From contig NZ_UFQB01000033.1 in NCBI RefSeq assembly GCF_900496965.1, forward strand, positions 1-59,999: 59,999 nucleotides of DNA. The letters are read 5' to 3'. The translations under genes were made by a program, and so were the position numbers. The stretch comes from Achromobacter agilis (lineage in GTDB: Bacteria; Pseudomonadota; Gammaproteobacteria; Burkholderiales; Burkholderiaceae_B). The notes beneath the pieces were generated by a model that saw only the letters and a program-made list of their open reading frames with translations, was not told the DNA's origin and searched no databases. This document shows, in pieces, positions 1 through 6,757 of this stretch; the stretch's first letter is position 1; each line of letters starts with the position of its first letter.

Positions 1-76
1 GTTCGGCCACCTTGGCCCCTGCCTCGGCCTCCTTCAGCACCCCGATGATCTGTTCTTCCGTAAATCGTTTCTTCAT
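1..76 (-). CDS. IS3-family transposase OrfA, N-terminal fragment
   Basis: The 25 visible residues begin MKKRFTEEQIIGVLKEAEAG, the usual opening of the helix-turn-helix OrfA protein of IS3-family elements. OrfA binds the terminal repeats and is normally fused to the DDE catalytic OrfB by programmed frameshifting. A ribosome-binding sequence (AAAGGAAC) precedes the ATG on the minus strand. The gene runs off the left edge of the window, so completeness is unknown. Confidence 0.7.
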   Translation of the reverse strand, partial: MKKRFTEEQIIGVLKEAEAGAKVAE

Positions 77-136
77 TGCCGTTCCTTTGTGAACGGACTC
101 TACATCGATTTCGTACTAACCACGGGGAGCAGGTCA
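1..136 (-). mobile_element. Left end of an IS3-family insertion sequence, cut by the window edge
   Basis: The minus strand from position 136 begins with TGACCTGCTCCCCGTG, which has the look of an IS3-family terminal repeat. Sixty bases further in, a transposase OrfA reading frame starts at 76. Only this end of the element is inside the window, so the other repeat, the target duplication and the OrfB gene cannot be checked. The family is assigned from the start of OrfA; the exact end at 136 is an inference from the repeat-like sequence. Confidence 0.6.
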
Positions 137-239
137 GCAGGACTGCGAGCAAAGCTCTACCTACCAACAGCGCTGCCGGCCTATTTCGCCGGACTTGAGC
201 CTTCTAGTGGAAATGCTCAGTCCAATGTCCGCTCTGGGT

Positions 240-1469
240 TGTGCATTCAATTGGTCGTTGCAACACACTAGAGGCTGCGCGAGCAGAGGGAGTGTTGCAA
301 ATGAAGCAAAGACCTCGAATCTACTACACGGAAGATCAGAAACTCCTCATGTGGGAGCGCTGGCGCAAGGGTGAATCGCTTCAGCAGATTGCCCAGCTAT
401 TTGATCGAAATCACTCATCTATTCAGCGGATCTTTTCTGAGACAGGTGGCATTCAGCCAGCGGCGCGATGCCGCTCTCGCCGAGCGCTGAACTTAGCCGA
501 GCGAGAAGAAATCTCGCGGGGGCTGGTCTGCGGCCGTTCGATCCGTTCTATCTCCGCGACACTCGGACGGCCCGCCTCAACTGTTAGTCGAGAGATCAAG
601 CGTAACGGCGGTTCCTCGAAATATCGCGCCGGCCAAGCCGATCAGGCAGCCTGGGAGAGGGCCCGTCGCCCCAAGACTTGCAAACTGGCTGACAATTGGA
701 ATCTCGCGCATATCGTGGCCGAGAAGCTAAAACTGCAATGGTCACCGGAACAAATCTCCGGATGGTTGAAATGCGCTTTTCGCGGGAATGGGGCCTACCA
801 GGTGTCGCACGAGACAATCTATCGCACGCTATTCATTCAAGCGCGCGGAGCGCTGAAAAAGGAACTTGTCGCGCACTTGCGACGCACCCGAGTCATGCGC
901 CGGTCGCGACACCACACCCAGAAAACAGACAACCATGGACGAATAGTTGACGCAGTTTCGATCAGCGAGCGCCCGGCTTCGGCGGAAGATCGAGCTGTTC
1001 CTGGGCACTGGGAGGGCGACTTGCTTTTCGGTAGTGGCGGCAGTCAGATTGCGACGTTGGTCGAGCGGAGGACGCGATACGTCATGCTGATCAAAGTGGC
1101 AACGAAAGATACCGAGACGGTGATCAATGCGCTGATCAAACACGCTCGCAAACTCCCCCACGAACTCTACAGGTCGCTCACCTGGGATCGTGGCAAAGAG
1201 ATGGCCGGCCACAAGCGATTTACGCTAGCTACGGATATACAAGTCTACTTTTGCGATCCGCAGAATCCCTGGCAACGAGGGACAAATGAAAACACCAATG
1301 ATCTCCTCAGACAATACTTGCCGAAAGGAATTGACCTCAGCAATTATTCGCAAGCTAAGCTCAATGAAATTGCTAGATCTCTGAACGAACGTCCGAGAAA
1401 AACTCTGGGTTACGACACCCCAAGCACGACGATTTTACCTATCCGTTGCAACGACCAGTTGAATGCACA
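240..1469 (+). mobile_element. IS30-family insertion sequence, complete, 1230 bp
   Basis: The element is bounded by 25-bp inverted repeats at 240-264 and 1445-1469 that differ at a single base; the outer part reads TGTGCATTCAA on both ends. The dinucleotide GT lies directly outside each repeat (238-239 and 1470-1471) and fits a 2-bp target duplication. Joining the flanks gives CCGCTCTGG-GT-CGGAAGCGG, so the element sits at the exact centre of an imperfect palindrome, as is known for IS30-type target choice. One transposase gene fills the interior. Confidence 0.88.
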
Positions 1470-1692
1470 GTCGGAAGCGGCCCGTTGGCAACAACGGAGT
1501 GGGCCGAGAGCGACCAACGTTGGTCGGCTGTATTCGGCATGCATGGCCAATACCGAACCAGGCGGGCGTCGTTTGCCCGTCAGGCGCCTCGCGTCGCCCG
1601 CCGCAGGCAAAGGCTCCATCCCGGGGAGAACGGCGCGTCACCCTGAACCTGACACAGGAAATCGGACCTCCAGAGGCCAAATCCGACAATAG
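301..1692 (+). CDS. IS30-family transposase, C-terminus probably frameshifted
   Basis: The protein opens with an N-terminal helix-turn-helix region, followed by a second one around residues 60-100 (REEISRGL...TVSREIKRNGG). The DDE catalytic core follows, with GHWEGDLLFG, the segment TWDRGKEMAGH and NPWQRGTNENTNDLLRQ carrying the acidic residues. The ATG at 301 has GAGGGA 10 bases upstream; an earlier GTG at 241 lies inside the left repeat and is unlikely. The frame has no stop inside the element: it crosses the right repeat and continues about 220 bases into flanking DNA. In the neighbouring frame the sequence reads SVATTS and stops at 1460-1462 inside the repeat, which is the usual IS30 ending. 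A one-base shift near 1425-1435 would explain this. Confidence 0.85.
   Translation: MKQRPRIYYTEDQKLLMWERWRKGESLQQIAQLFDRNHSSIQRIFSETGGIQPAARCRSRRALNLAEREEISRGLVCGRSIRSISATLGRPASTVSREIKRNGGSSKYRAGQADQAAWERARRPKTCKLADNWNLAHIVAEKLKLQWSPEQISGWLKCAFRGNGAYQVSHETIYRTLFIQARGALKKELVAHLRRTRVMRRSRHHTQKTDNHGRIVDAVSISERPASAEDRAVPGHWEGDLLFGSGGSQIATLVERRTRYVMLIKVATKDTETVINALIKHARKLPHELYRSLTWDRGKEMAGHKRFTLATDIQVYFCDPQNPWQRGTNENTNDLLRQYLPKGIDLSNYSQAKLNEIARSLNERPRKTLGYDTPSTTILPIRCNDQLNAQSEAARWQQRSGPRATNVGRLYSACMANTEPGGRRLPVRRLASPAAGKGSIPGRTARHPEPDTGNRTSRGQIRQ
1511..1526. repeat. Perfect 16-bp palindrome
   Basis: CGACCAACGTTGGTCG is a perfect palindrome in the non-coding DNA to the right of the IS30 element. 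It lies 42 bases outside the right repeat and resembles the inner CGACCA part of that repeat. No gene near it uses it obviously as an operator, so its role is unknown. Confidence 0.5.
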
Positions 1693-1712
1693 GCCGCGCC
1701 AGTCCTTGTATA

Positions 1713-1925
1713 TCGAAAATTCTCGATTCCCAAACTGGATGACGTAAATCCCAAGTTGGATGATTTTCGACAACCATTCGACACGGGGCTCCAGTTGTTG
1801 GAGATCATTCAGATTGAAAACCTTATTACATATAAATCAATAGCTTAGGCTCAAGCGATTCATTTACTTTGAATGGACGATTCACTCAACTTGCTCATCT
1901 TGCCAAGAAAATTCACTTAAGTTGA
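1713..1925. repeat. Array of short repeats resembling IS21-type ends (left boundary)
   Basis: Two 15-mers, TCCCAAACTGGATGA at 1728 and TCCCAAGTTGGATGA at 1749, repeat with a 21-base period and are framed by the inverted pair TCGAAAAT (1713) and ATTTTCGA (1763). About 110 bases later, in the opposite sense, come ATTCATTTACTTTG, ATTCACTCAACTTG and ATTCACTTAAGTTGAAA (1859-1925). The second block aligns with 16597-16680 and the first with 24211-24250. Multiple short repeats at both ends are typical of IS21-family elements, so this may be a collapsed element with only its ends left. The family name is an inference. The rest of 1470-2123 shows no convincing gene. Confidence 0.5.
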
Positions 1926-2118
1926 AAACTAATCCTGGCGCGCTCCAGAGGCACGTGGTCACCCATTCCGCGAGACGAAGCGCACAGCCTGCGCCGCACC
2001 GATTGATCACCGCGAACTGCTGCGCAATTAATTGAAAGGCGGCTTTCTTGAGCGTCTCGAACTCAAGGTTGACGGCTAACGTCGTGCCATCCAAGTGCTC
2101 GGTAACGTGCAAAAACAA
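1882..2118 (-). CDS. Small uncharacterised reading frame, possibly a gene remnant
   Basis: A 78-codon frame lies directly downstream of the LysR gene on the same strand. It contains a plausible amphipathic stretch (LEFETLKKAAFQLIAQQFAVI), but I do not recognise a family. Its 3' end runs into the insertion-sequence-like repeats at 1860-1925, so it could be the surviving end of a disrupted gene. Coding status is uncertain. Confidence 0.2.
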   Translation of the reverse strand: MFLHVTEHLDGTTLAVNLEFETLKKAAFQLIAQQFAVINRCGAGCALRLAEWVTTCLWSAPGLVFNLSEFSWQDEQVE

Positions 2119-2123
2119 CGCCC

Positions 2124-3041
2124 TTAGCGCTCCTTAACTCGAGAGAATGTCCGAAGATGGTCACGCATCAACAATGCAGCGGATGAGCACGTTTTTGAAA
2201 CGCCTAACAACAGCCTCCGTTGTGCCCACGCTTCCTCCAACCGTACGACCTTCAATGGCTTTGTTTGGTCGGTTCTGAGGACTGCGACCGGCAGCACCGC
2301 AATTCCTAAGTTTGCCCGAACCATCTGGCACATCGCGTCGAAGCTACGAACCTGAATTCGAACGCGCATCACCTCACCGCACTCCTCCGCCGCTCGCGAT
2401 GTCAGCTCAAGCAAGGAGCTTCCGCGGTTCAATCCAACGAAGTCATATTGCAGGCATTCGGAGAACCGTACGTGGGTCCGCTGTCCTAGTGGATGCTCTT
2501 GGGAACAAACCGCCACCAATCTGTCTTCCTGAAACGCTTCGACATCCAGGTCACCCGTAGGCGTATTTTCCGCAAAGATCCCAATGTCCGCGACGCCATC
2601 CACTACGGCGCGCACGATGTCCCCGCTCAACTGCTCTTCAAGCTCCACTCGGATATCGGGGAACTGACCCATGAACGTCGCAAGGCAATCCGGCAGGAAT
2701 TCCGTCAGAGCTGACATGTTTGCCCACAGGTGCACGTGCCCCCGGGTGCCCTGAGAGTAGTCCTGAATCTCGCTGCTGAACTGTTCAAACCCTTGAAATA
2801 AACGTAGCGCGTGCTGTAGGGCGAGATGGCCCGCAGCGGTCAGACTCACGCCGCGAGCGCTGCGTTCGAGCAATCTCGTTCCAGCGCTTTCCTCAAAATC
2901 GGCGATTCGACGACTGGCGGCTGAGACCGCCAGGCCGCACGCCTGCGCGCCGCGCGTCAGGCTACCGATCTGCGCCACGGCACAAAAAAGCCGCAGCGTG
3001 ACGAAGTCGATGCGCGCGGGATTAAGCAACGTGTTGACCAT
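2124..3041 (-). CDS. LysR-family transcriptional regulator (module A)
   Basis: The 305-residue protein has an N-terminal winged helix-turn-helix (about residues 12-70; FCAVAQIGSLTRGAQACGLAVSAASRRI) and a C-terminal effector-binding domain of the periplasmic-binding-protein fold (about 95-295). The ATG at 3041 has GGAGG five bases upstream. It is divergent from the CoA-transferase gene at 3150, with a perfect inverted repeat between the two at 3054-3076, so it most likely senses the substrate or a CoA intermediate of module A and controls that operon as well as itself. The helix begins with a variant LAVSAAS in place of the common QPAVSR. Confidence 0.88.
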   Translation of the reverse strand: MVNTLLNPARIDFVTLRLFCAVAQIGSLTRGAQACGLAVSAASRRIADFEESAGTRLLERSARGVSLTAAGHLALQHALRLFQGFEQFSSEIQDYSQGTRGHVHLWANMSALTEFLPDCLATFMGQFPDIRVELEEQLSGDIVRAVVDGVADIGIFAENTPTGDLDVEAFQEDRLVAVCSQEHPLGQRTHVRFSECLQYDFVGLNRGSSLLELTSRAAEECGEVMRVRIQVRSFDAMCQMVRANLGIAVLPVAVLRTDQTKPLKVVRLEEAWAQRRLLLGVSKTCSSAALLMRDHLRTFSRVKER

Positions 3042-3053
3042 ACGTCCTCCGTC

Positions 3054-3076
3054 AGCGTTCGCAAAACGCGAACGCT
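3054..3076. promoter_or_regulatory. Perfect 9-bp inverted repeat in the LysR/CoA-transferase divergent region
   Basis: AGCGTTCGC, a 5-base spacer and GCGAACGCT form a perfect dyad 13 bases upstream of the lysR start codon and 74 bases upstream of the CoA-transferase start. LysR proteins usually bind inverted repeats in just such divergent gaps. A role as operator is inferred from position and symmetry; it overlaps the 5' leader of lysR and could also block its translation. Confidence 0.55.
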
Positions 3077-3149
3077 AGTGTATCAACAAGCAATTCCGCG
3101 TTGGCTGCCGCAGACTTAAATTTTATGCATCGTCATCGGGGGATTCACC

Positions 3150-4328
3150 GTGCAGGCACTTCAAAACATTAAGGTCGTCGAACTTGGCCAACTCATTGCC
3201 GGCCCCTTCGCCGGAAAGACCCTTGCGGATTTTGGAGCCGACGTCATCAAAGTCGAACCGCCCGGCATAGGCGATCCGCTCCGCAAATGGCGACTCCTTA
3301 AGGATGGCACCTCTGTTTGGTGGCAAGTTCAATCGCGCAACAAGCGATCGATCGAACTTGATCTACGTACCGCCGAGGGTCAGGACTCAGTCAAGGCTCT
3401 ACTCGCGGAAGCGGACGTGCTCATCGAAAACTTCAAGCCAGGAACCATGGAACAGTGGGGCCTCGGCTGGGACGTCTTACACGAGCTTAATCCTAGGCTC
3501 ATCATGCTGCGCATCTCGGGCTATGGCCAAACGGGGCCTTATCGTGAAAAGCCCGGCTTCGGGGTGCTTGGCGAGGCAATGGGAGGGCTGCGGCACCTGA
3601 CGGGAGAACCGGGCCGCGTGCCTGTTCGATGCGGGATTTCGATAGGCGATAGCTTGTCCGCCTTGCATGGAGTGATTGGCGTACTTCTTGCCCTTTATCA
3701 TCGCGATGCACGCGGCGGACAAGGCCAGGTAATCGACGTTGCCCTGTACGAAAGCGTCTTCAACATGATGGAAAGCCTCCTACCGGAGTTCGACGCATTC
3801 GGCGCGGTTCGAGGCCGCGCTGGGAGCGCGCTGCCTGGAATTGCACCGACGAACGCGTATCGCTGCGCTGACGGAGGATATGCATTGATCGCCGGCAACG
3901 GCGACAGCATATTCAAGCGACTCATGGCCGCTATCAAGCGGCCGGACCTGGGTGATGATCCGTCTTTGTCCCAAAACGATGGACGAGTGGCGAGGGTCGA
4001 AGAACTTGACCAAGCCATCGAAGCTTGGACCTCCACCGTATCACTCGACGAGGCTCTTCGAGTACTCGACGAGGCGCGAGTTCCGGCTGGTCGTGTGTAC
4101 TCCGTCGAGGACATTGCGCAGGATCCGCAGTATCTCGCGCGCGAAATGATCGTTGAGCAGACAACGGCCGCAGGGGACCGGGTAAAAGTTCCGGGAATTG
4201 TTCCCAAGCTAAGCGCTACGCCCGGCCAGATTTCTCACTCGGCGCCCACTCTCGGTCAGCACAACACCGAAGTCCTCGGACGTGCGGGCTGGCCTGAGCG
4301 CGATGAAAGGATCACGGACCATGCCTAA
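3150..4328 (+). CDS. Family III CoA-transferase (CaiB/BaiF type), module A
   Basis: The 392-residue protein transfers CoA between carboxylic acids in the cytoplasm. It has the family opening (VVELGQLIAGPFAGKTLADFGADVIKVEPP), the ENFKPGTMEQWGLGWD motif and GDSLSALHG, whose Asp is the usual covalent catalytic residue. It starts at GTG with GGGGGA nearby; no better start exists. The HMG-CoA-lyase-like gene overlaps its end by eight bases, so the two are translationally coupled. In that context the acceptor is probably a 3-hydroxy-dicarboxylate, as in human SUGCT, which is also family III and accepts glutarate and 3-hydroxy-3-methylglutarate. The substrate is inferred; the family is not in doubt. 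Confidence 0.9.
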   Translation: MQALQNIKVVELGQLIAGPFAGKTLADFGADVIKVEPPGIGDPLRKWRLLKDGTSVWWQVQSRNKRSIELDLRTAEGQDSVKALLAEADVLIENFKPGTMEQWGLGWDVLHELNPRLIMLRISGYGQTGPYREKPGFGVLGEAMGGLRHLTGEPGRVPVRCGISIGDSLSALHGVIGVLLALYHRDARGGQGQVIDVALYESVFNMMESLLPEFDAFGAVRGRAGSALPGIAPTNAYRCADGGYALIAGNGDSIFKRLMAAIKRPDLGDDPSLSQNDGRVARVEELDQAIEAWTSTVSLDEALRVLDEARVPAGRVYSVEDIAQDPQYLAREMIVEQTTAAGDRVKVPGIVPKLSATPGQISHSAPTLGQHNTEVLGRAGWPERDERITDHA

Positions 4329-5304
4329 CAGCAAACCCCAAAAATTGAAGATCAACGAAGTCGGTACTCGAGATGGACTGCAGAACGAACCTATCTTCGT
4401 TGACACTGACGACAAGATTGCACTCGTAGACGAATTGAGTGGTCTTGGCTACGCGAAGATCGAGGTCACGTCATTTACCTCGCCTTCTGCAATTCCAGCG
4501 CTGCGAGATGCGGAAGTGGTTATGCACCGCATCCAACGAATGCCGGGTGTGGTCTATACGGCGCTCATTCCAAACGTGCGGGGCGGAGACAGAGCGCTCG
4601 AGTGTGGGGTAGATGAGTTCAACCTCGTTATGTCTGCCAGCGAAACACACAATTTGGCAAATTTGCGCATGACGCGAAGCCAGTCGTTGACGCAATTGGC
4701 GGACGTCGTCCGACTTGCCCACAACGCGCAAGTACCAGTGAACATCTCTCTTTCCTGCGTTTTCGGCTGCCCCATGGAAGGCGAAGTTTCCGAAAGCGAG
4801 GTCATCAATCTGGTGGGGAAGTTTGCTGAGCTCGGTGCTGTGGGCGTCACGCTATGCGACACCACTGGCATGGCGTACCCCACGCAAGTCACGCAAGTCT
4901 GTGAGGCAGTGCTTAAAGCCTATCCTGGTCTCAATGTGACGGGTCATTTTCACAACACCCGCGGTATGGGCCTGACCAATGTTCTGGCTGCGCTTCAAGC
5001 TGGCGTGACCCAATTCGACATGTCGCTTGGCGGCATCGGCGGTTGCCCCTATGCCCCGGGGGCTTCAGGAAACGTCGCGACCGAGGACGTCGTGCACATG
5101 CTCAATTGCATGGGGTATGACACGGGTCTGCAGATCGAGGGCCTTATCGCGGCAGCCCATCATTTGGAGGCCTTGATTGGCCATGATCTGCCGGCGCAAG
5201 TTAGCCGTTCTGGCCCACGACTGACTCGACACGATCCGCCTGCCGGATTCGAAGAAATTCGAGAGCGAGCTTGGAATCGCGAACAATCAAAAGGACAAAT
5301 CTGA
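4321..5304 (+). CDS. mvaB: Hydroxymethylglutaryl-CoA lyase (module A)
   Basis: The 327-residue TIM-barrel enzyme cleaves HMG-CoA to acetyl-CoA and acetoacetate. Key residues are present: Arg17 and Asp18 in EVGTRDGLQNE, His209 and His211 in GHFHNTRG, and the active-site Cys242 in the family signature GGCPYAPGASGNVATED. The ATG at 4321 overlaps the preceding stop and has GAAAGGA upstream; a longer frame from 4282 lacks a reason to be used. Its tight coupling to a family III CoA-transferase, in place of the leucine-degradation genes, suggests that it acts on HMG-CoA made from free acid. A related 3-hydroxyacyl-CoA substrate cannot be excluded. Confidence 0.9.
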   Translation: MPNSKPQKLKINEVGTRDGLQNEPIFVDTDDKIALVDELSGLGYAKIEVTSFTSPSAIPALRDAEVVMHRIQRMPGVVYTALIPNVRGGDRALECGVDEFNLVMSASETHNLANLRMTRSQSLTQLADVVRLAHNAQVPVNISLSCVFGCPMEGEVSESEVINLVGKFAELGAVGVTLCDTTGMAYPTQVTQVCEAVLKAYPGLNVTGHFHNTRGMGLTNVLAALQAGVTQFDMSLGGIGGCPYAPGASGNVATEDVVHMLNCMGYDTGLQIEGLIAAAHHLEALIGHDLPAQVSRSGPRLTRHDPPAGFEEIRERAWNREQSKGQI

Positions 5305-5310
5305 AACATC

Positions 5311-5712
5311 ATGATTGACCACCTTGACCATCTGGTACTGACAACCGATCACGAAGAAGCGTGCGTCTCGTTCTACACCGAAGCACTCGGAATGAAGCTC
5401 GAGAGCTTCATCGGAGGAACGCCGCCCGTTGAACGCAAGGCCTTCAAGTTCGGCAATCAAAAAATCAACTTGCACGTCAAGGGGCGCGAATTTGAGCCGA
5501 AAGCGCACACCCCCGTTCCTGGCGCGCTGGATCTTTGCTTCATCGCTTCTGGCCCCCTGGACGAAGTGATCGCGCACCTCGAGGCGATCCGCGTACCGAT
5601 CGTCGAAGGACCAGTGCTCCGAACTGGCGCAACGTCAAAAATCCGCTCCATCTATTTGAGAGATCCCGACCTGAACCTGATCGAGATCTCGGAATTGGTG
5701 GCATCCCCCTGA
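5311..5712 (+). CDS. VOC-family (glyoxalase/dioxygenase fold) protein
   Basis: This 133-residue protein forms a single pair of beta-alpha-beta-beta-beta units. It contains IDHLDHLVLTT at the N-terminus, FYTEALGMKLESF, and the C-terminal metal-site region YLRDPDLNLIEISE, whose Glu is typical of the fold. Metal candidates are His7, His near residue 52 (INLHVKG) and the C-terminal Glu. Members act as lyases, epimerases (including methylmalonyl-CoA epimerase) or hydrolases. It starts six bases after the lyase gene, so it belongs to the operon; an epimerase role on a hydroxyacyl-CoA is possible but only a guess. Confidence 0.8.
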   Translation: MIDHLDHLVLTTDHEEACVSFYTEALGMKLESFIGGTPPVERKAFKFGNQKINLHVKGREFEPKAHTPVPGALDLCFIASGPLDEVIAHLEAIRVPIVEGPVLRTGATSKIRSIYLRDPDLNLIEISELVASP

Positions 5713-5784
5713 GCCCCCTTTCTATCAAACGACCTGGTGTCAACGTAACGCCAGGAGAGAACAGCTTTACCAAAGGAGACATAC

Positions 5785-6747
5785 ATGAACCGCAAACATC
5801 TCATCCTGGGTGTCGTACTCACCGCTAGCAGTGCAGCGCATGCTGCGGATGACTGGCCGACCCGGCCCATCACGTTGGTTGTGCCCAGCGCCCCGGCTGG
5901 GTCGACAGACATTGTCGCTCGACTGATCGGCGAACAATTCCAAAAGGTACTTGGCCAACCCGCGATTGTGGAAAATCGCCCAGGCGCGTCCGGAAATATT
6001 GGCACGGAGGCCGCAGCCCGCGCGAATCCCGACGGCTACACGTTGTTGGTCCAATACTCGGGCTATCACGTCGGCAATCCTGCGCTGTTCCCGCAGATTC
6101 GTTGGAAGACATCCGACTTCGCGCCCATCGCATTGGTAATGCGCGCACCGCACGTCGTGGCAGTGTCGGGTACGCTGGCAGCCAACAATTTGAAAGAGCT
6201 CATCAGTCACGGGCAGGACAACGGAAAGGGCCTCTTCTATGCTTCGTCGGGGAATGGCTCGATTCAACATATCGCAGGTGAGATGTTTGGCAAGCGGGCG
6301 AATGTTCCCGTGACCCACGTCGCGTACAAGGGGGCCGGCCCCGTGATCAGCGACCTGATCAGCGGCCAGGTTGATATGTTCATCACAACGCCACCTTCGG
6401 TGATCGGACAAATTCAGGCGGGGAAGATCAAGGCGCTGGCATACACCGGACCGAAGCGCCACCCGTCCATGCCTAACGTTCCAACATCAGCCGAAGCGGG
6501 GTTGCCAGGATACGAAGTTGAAAGCTGGTTTGCCGTGTTCGCGCCGGCGAAAACGCCTCCGCAGGTCCAAGCGCGCCTTGCTGAAGCCCTGAAGACGATC
6601 GTTGACAGCCCCGCCTACAAAAAGCGGATCGAAGAACAAGGCGCTTTCGCAACTTACATGGGTCCTGCAGACCTGGGCCGATTCGTGGAGCAAGAAACGC
6701 AAGCCTGGGCGAAAGTCGTCCAGGAATCCAACATCCGCGCTGAATGA
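5785..6747 (+). CDS. Bug-family TTT periplasmic substrate receptor (module A)
   Basis: The 320-residue protein has a Sec signal peptide ending near SSAAHA-AD and then the Bug signature WPTRPITLVVPSAPAGSTDIVAR, with PAIVENRPGASGNIG and VAYKGAGP further on. Bug proteins capture small organic acids, mainly carboxylates, and deliver them to TctA/TctB membrane pumps. A strong ribosome site (AAAGGAGA) precedes the ATG. No tctA or tctB gene is in the window, so it must share a transporter encoded elsewhere. Position after the CoA-transferase and lyase suggests that the ligand is the substrate of these two enzymes. Confidence 0.93.
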   Translation: MNRKHLILGVVLTASSAAHAADDWPTRPITLVVPSAPAGSTDIVARLIGEQFQKVLGQPAIVENRPGASGNIGTEAAARANPDGYTLLVQYSGYHVGNPALFPQIRWKTSDFAPIALVMRAPHVVAVSGTLAANNLKELISHGQDNGKGLFYASSGNGSIQHIAGEMFGKRANVPVTHVAYKGAGPVISDLISGQVDMFITTPPSVIGQIQAGKIKALAYTGPKRHPSMPNVPTSAEAGLPGYEVESWFAVFAPAKTPPQVQARLAEALKTIVDSPAYKKRIEEQGAFATYMGPADLGRFVEQETQAWAKVVQESNIRAE

Positions 6748-6757
6748 GGATCCCGAC

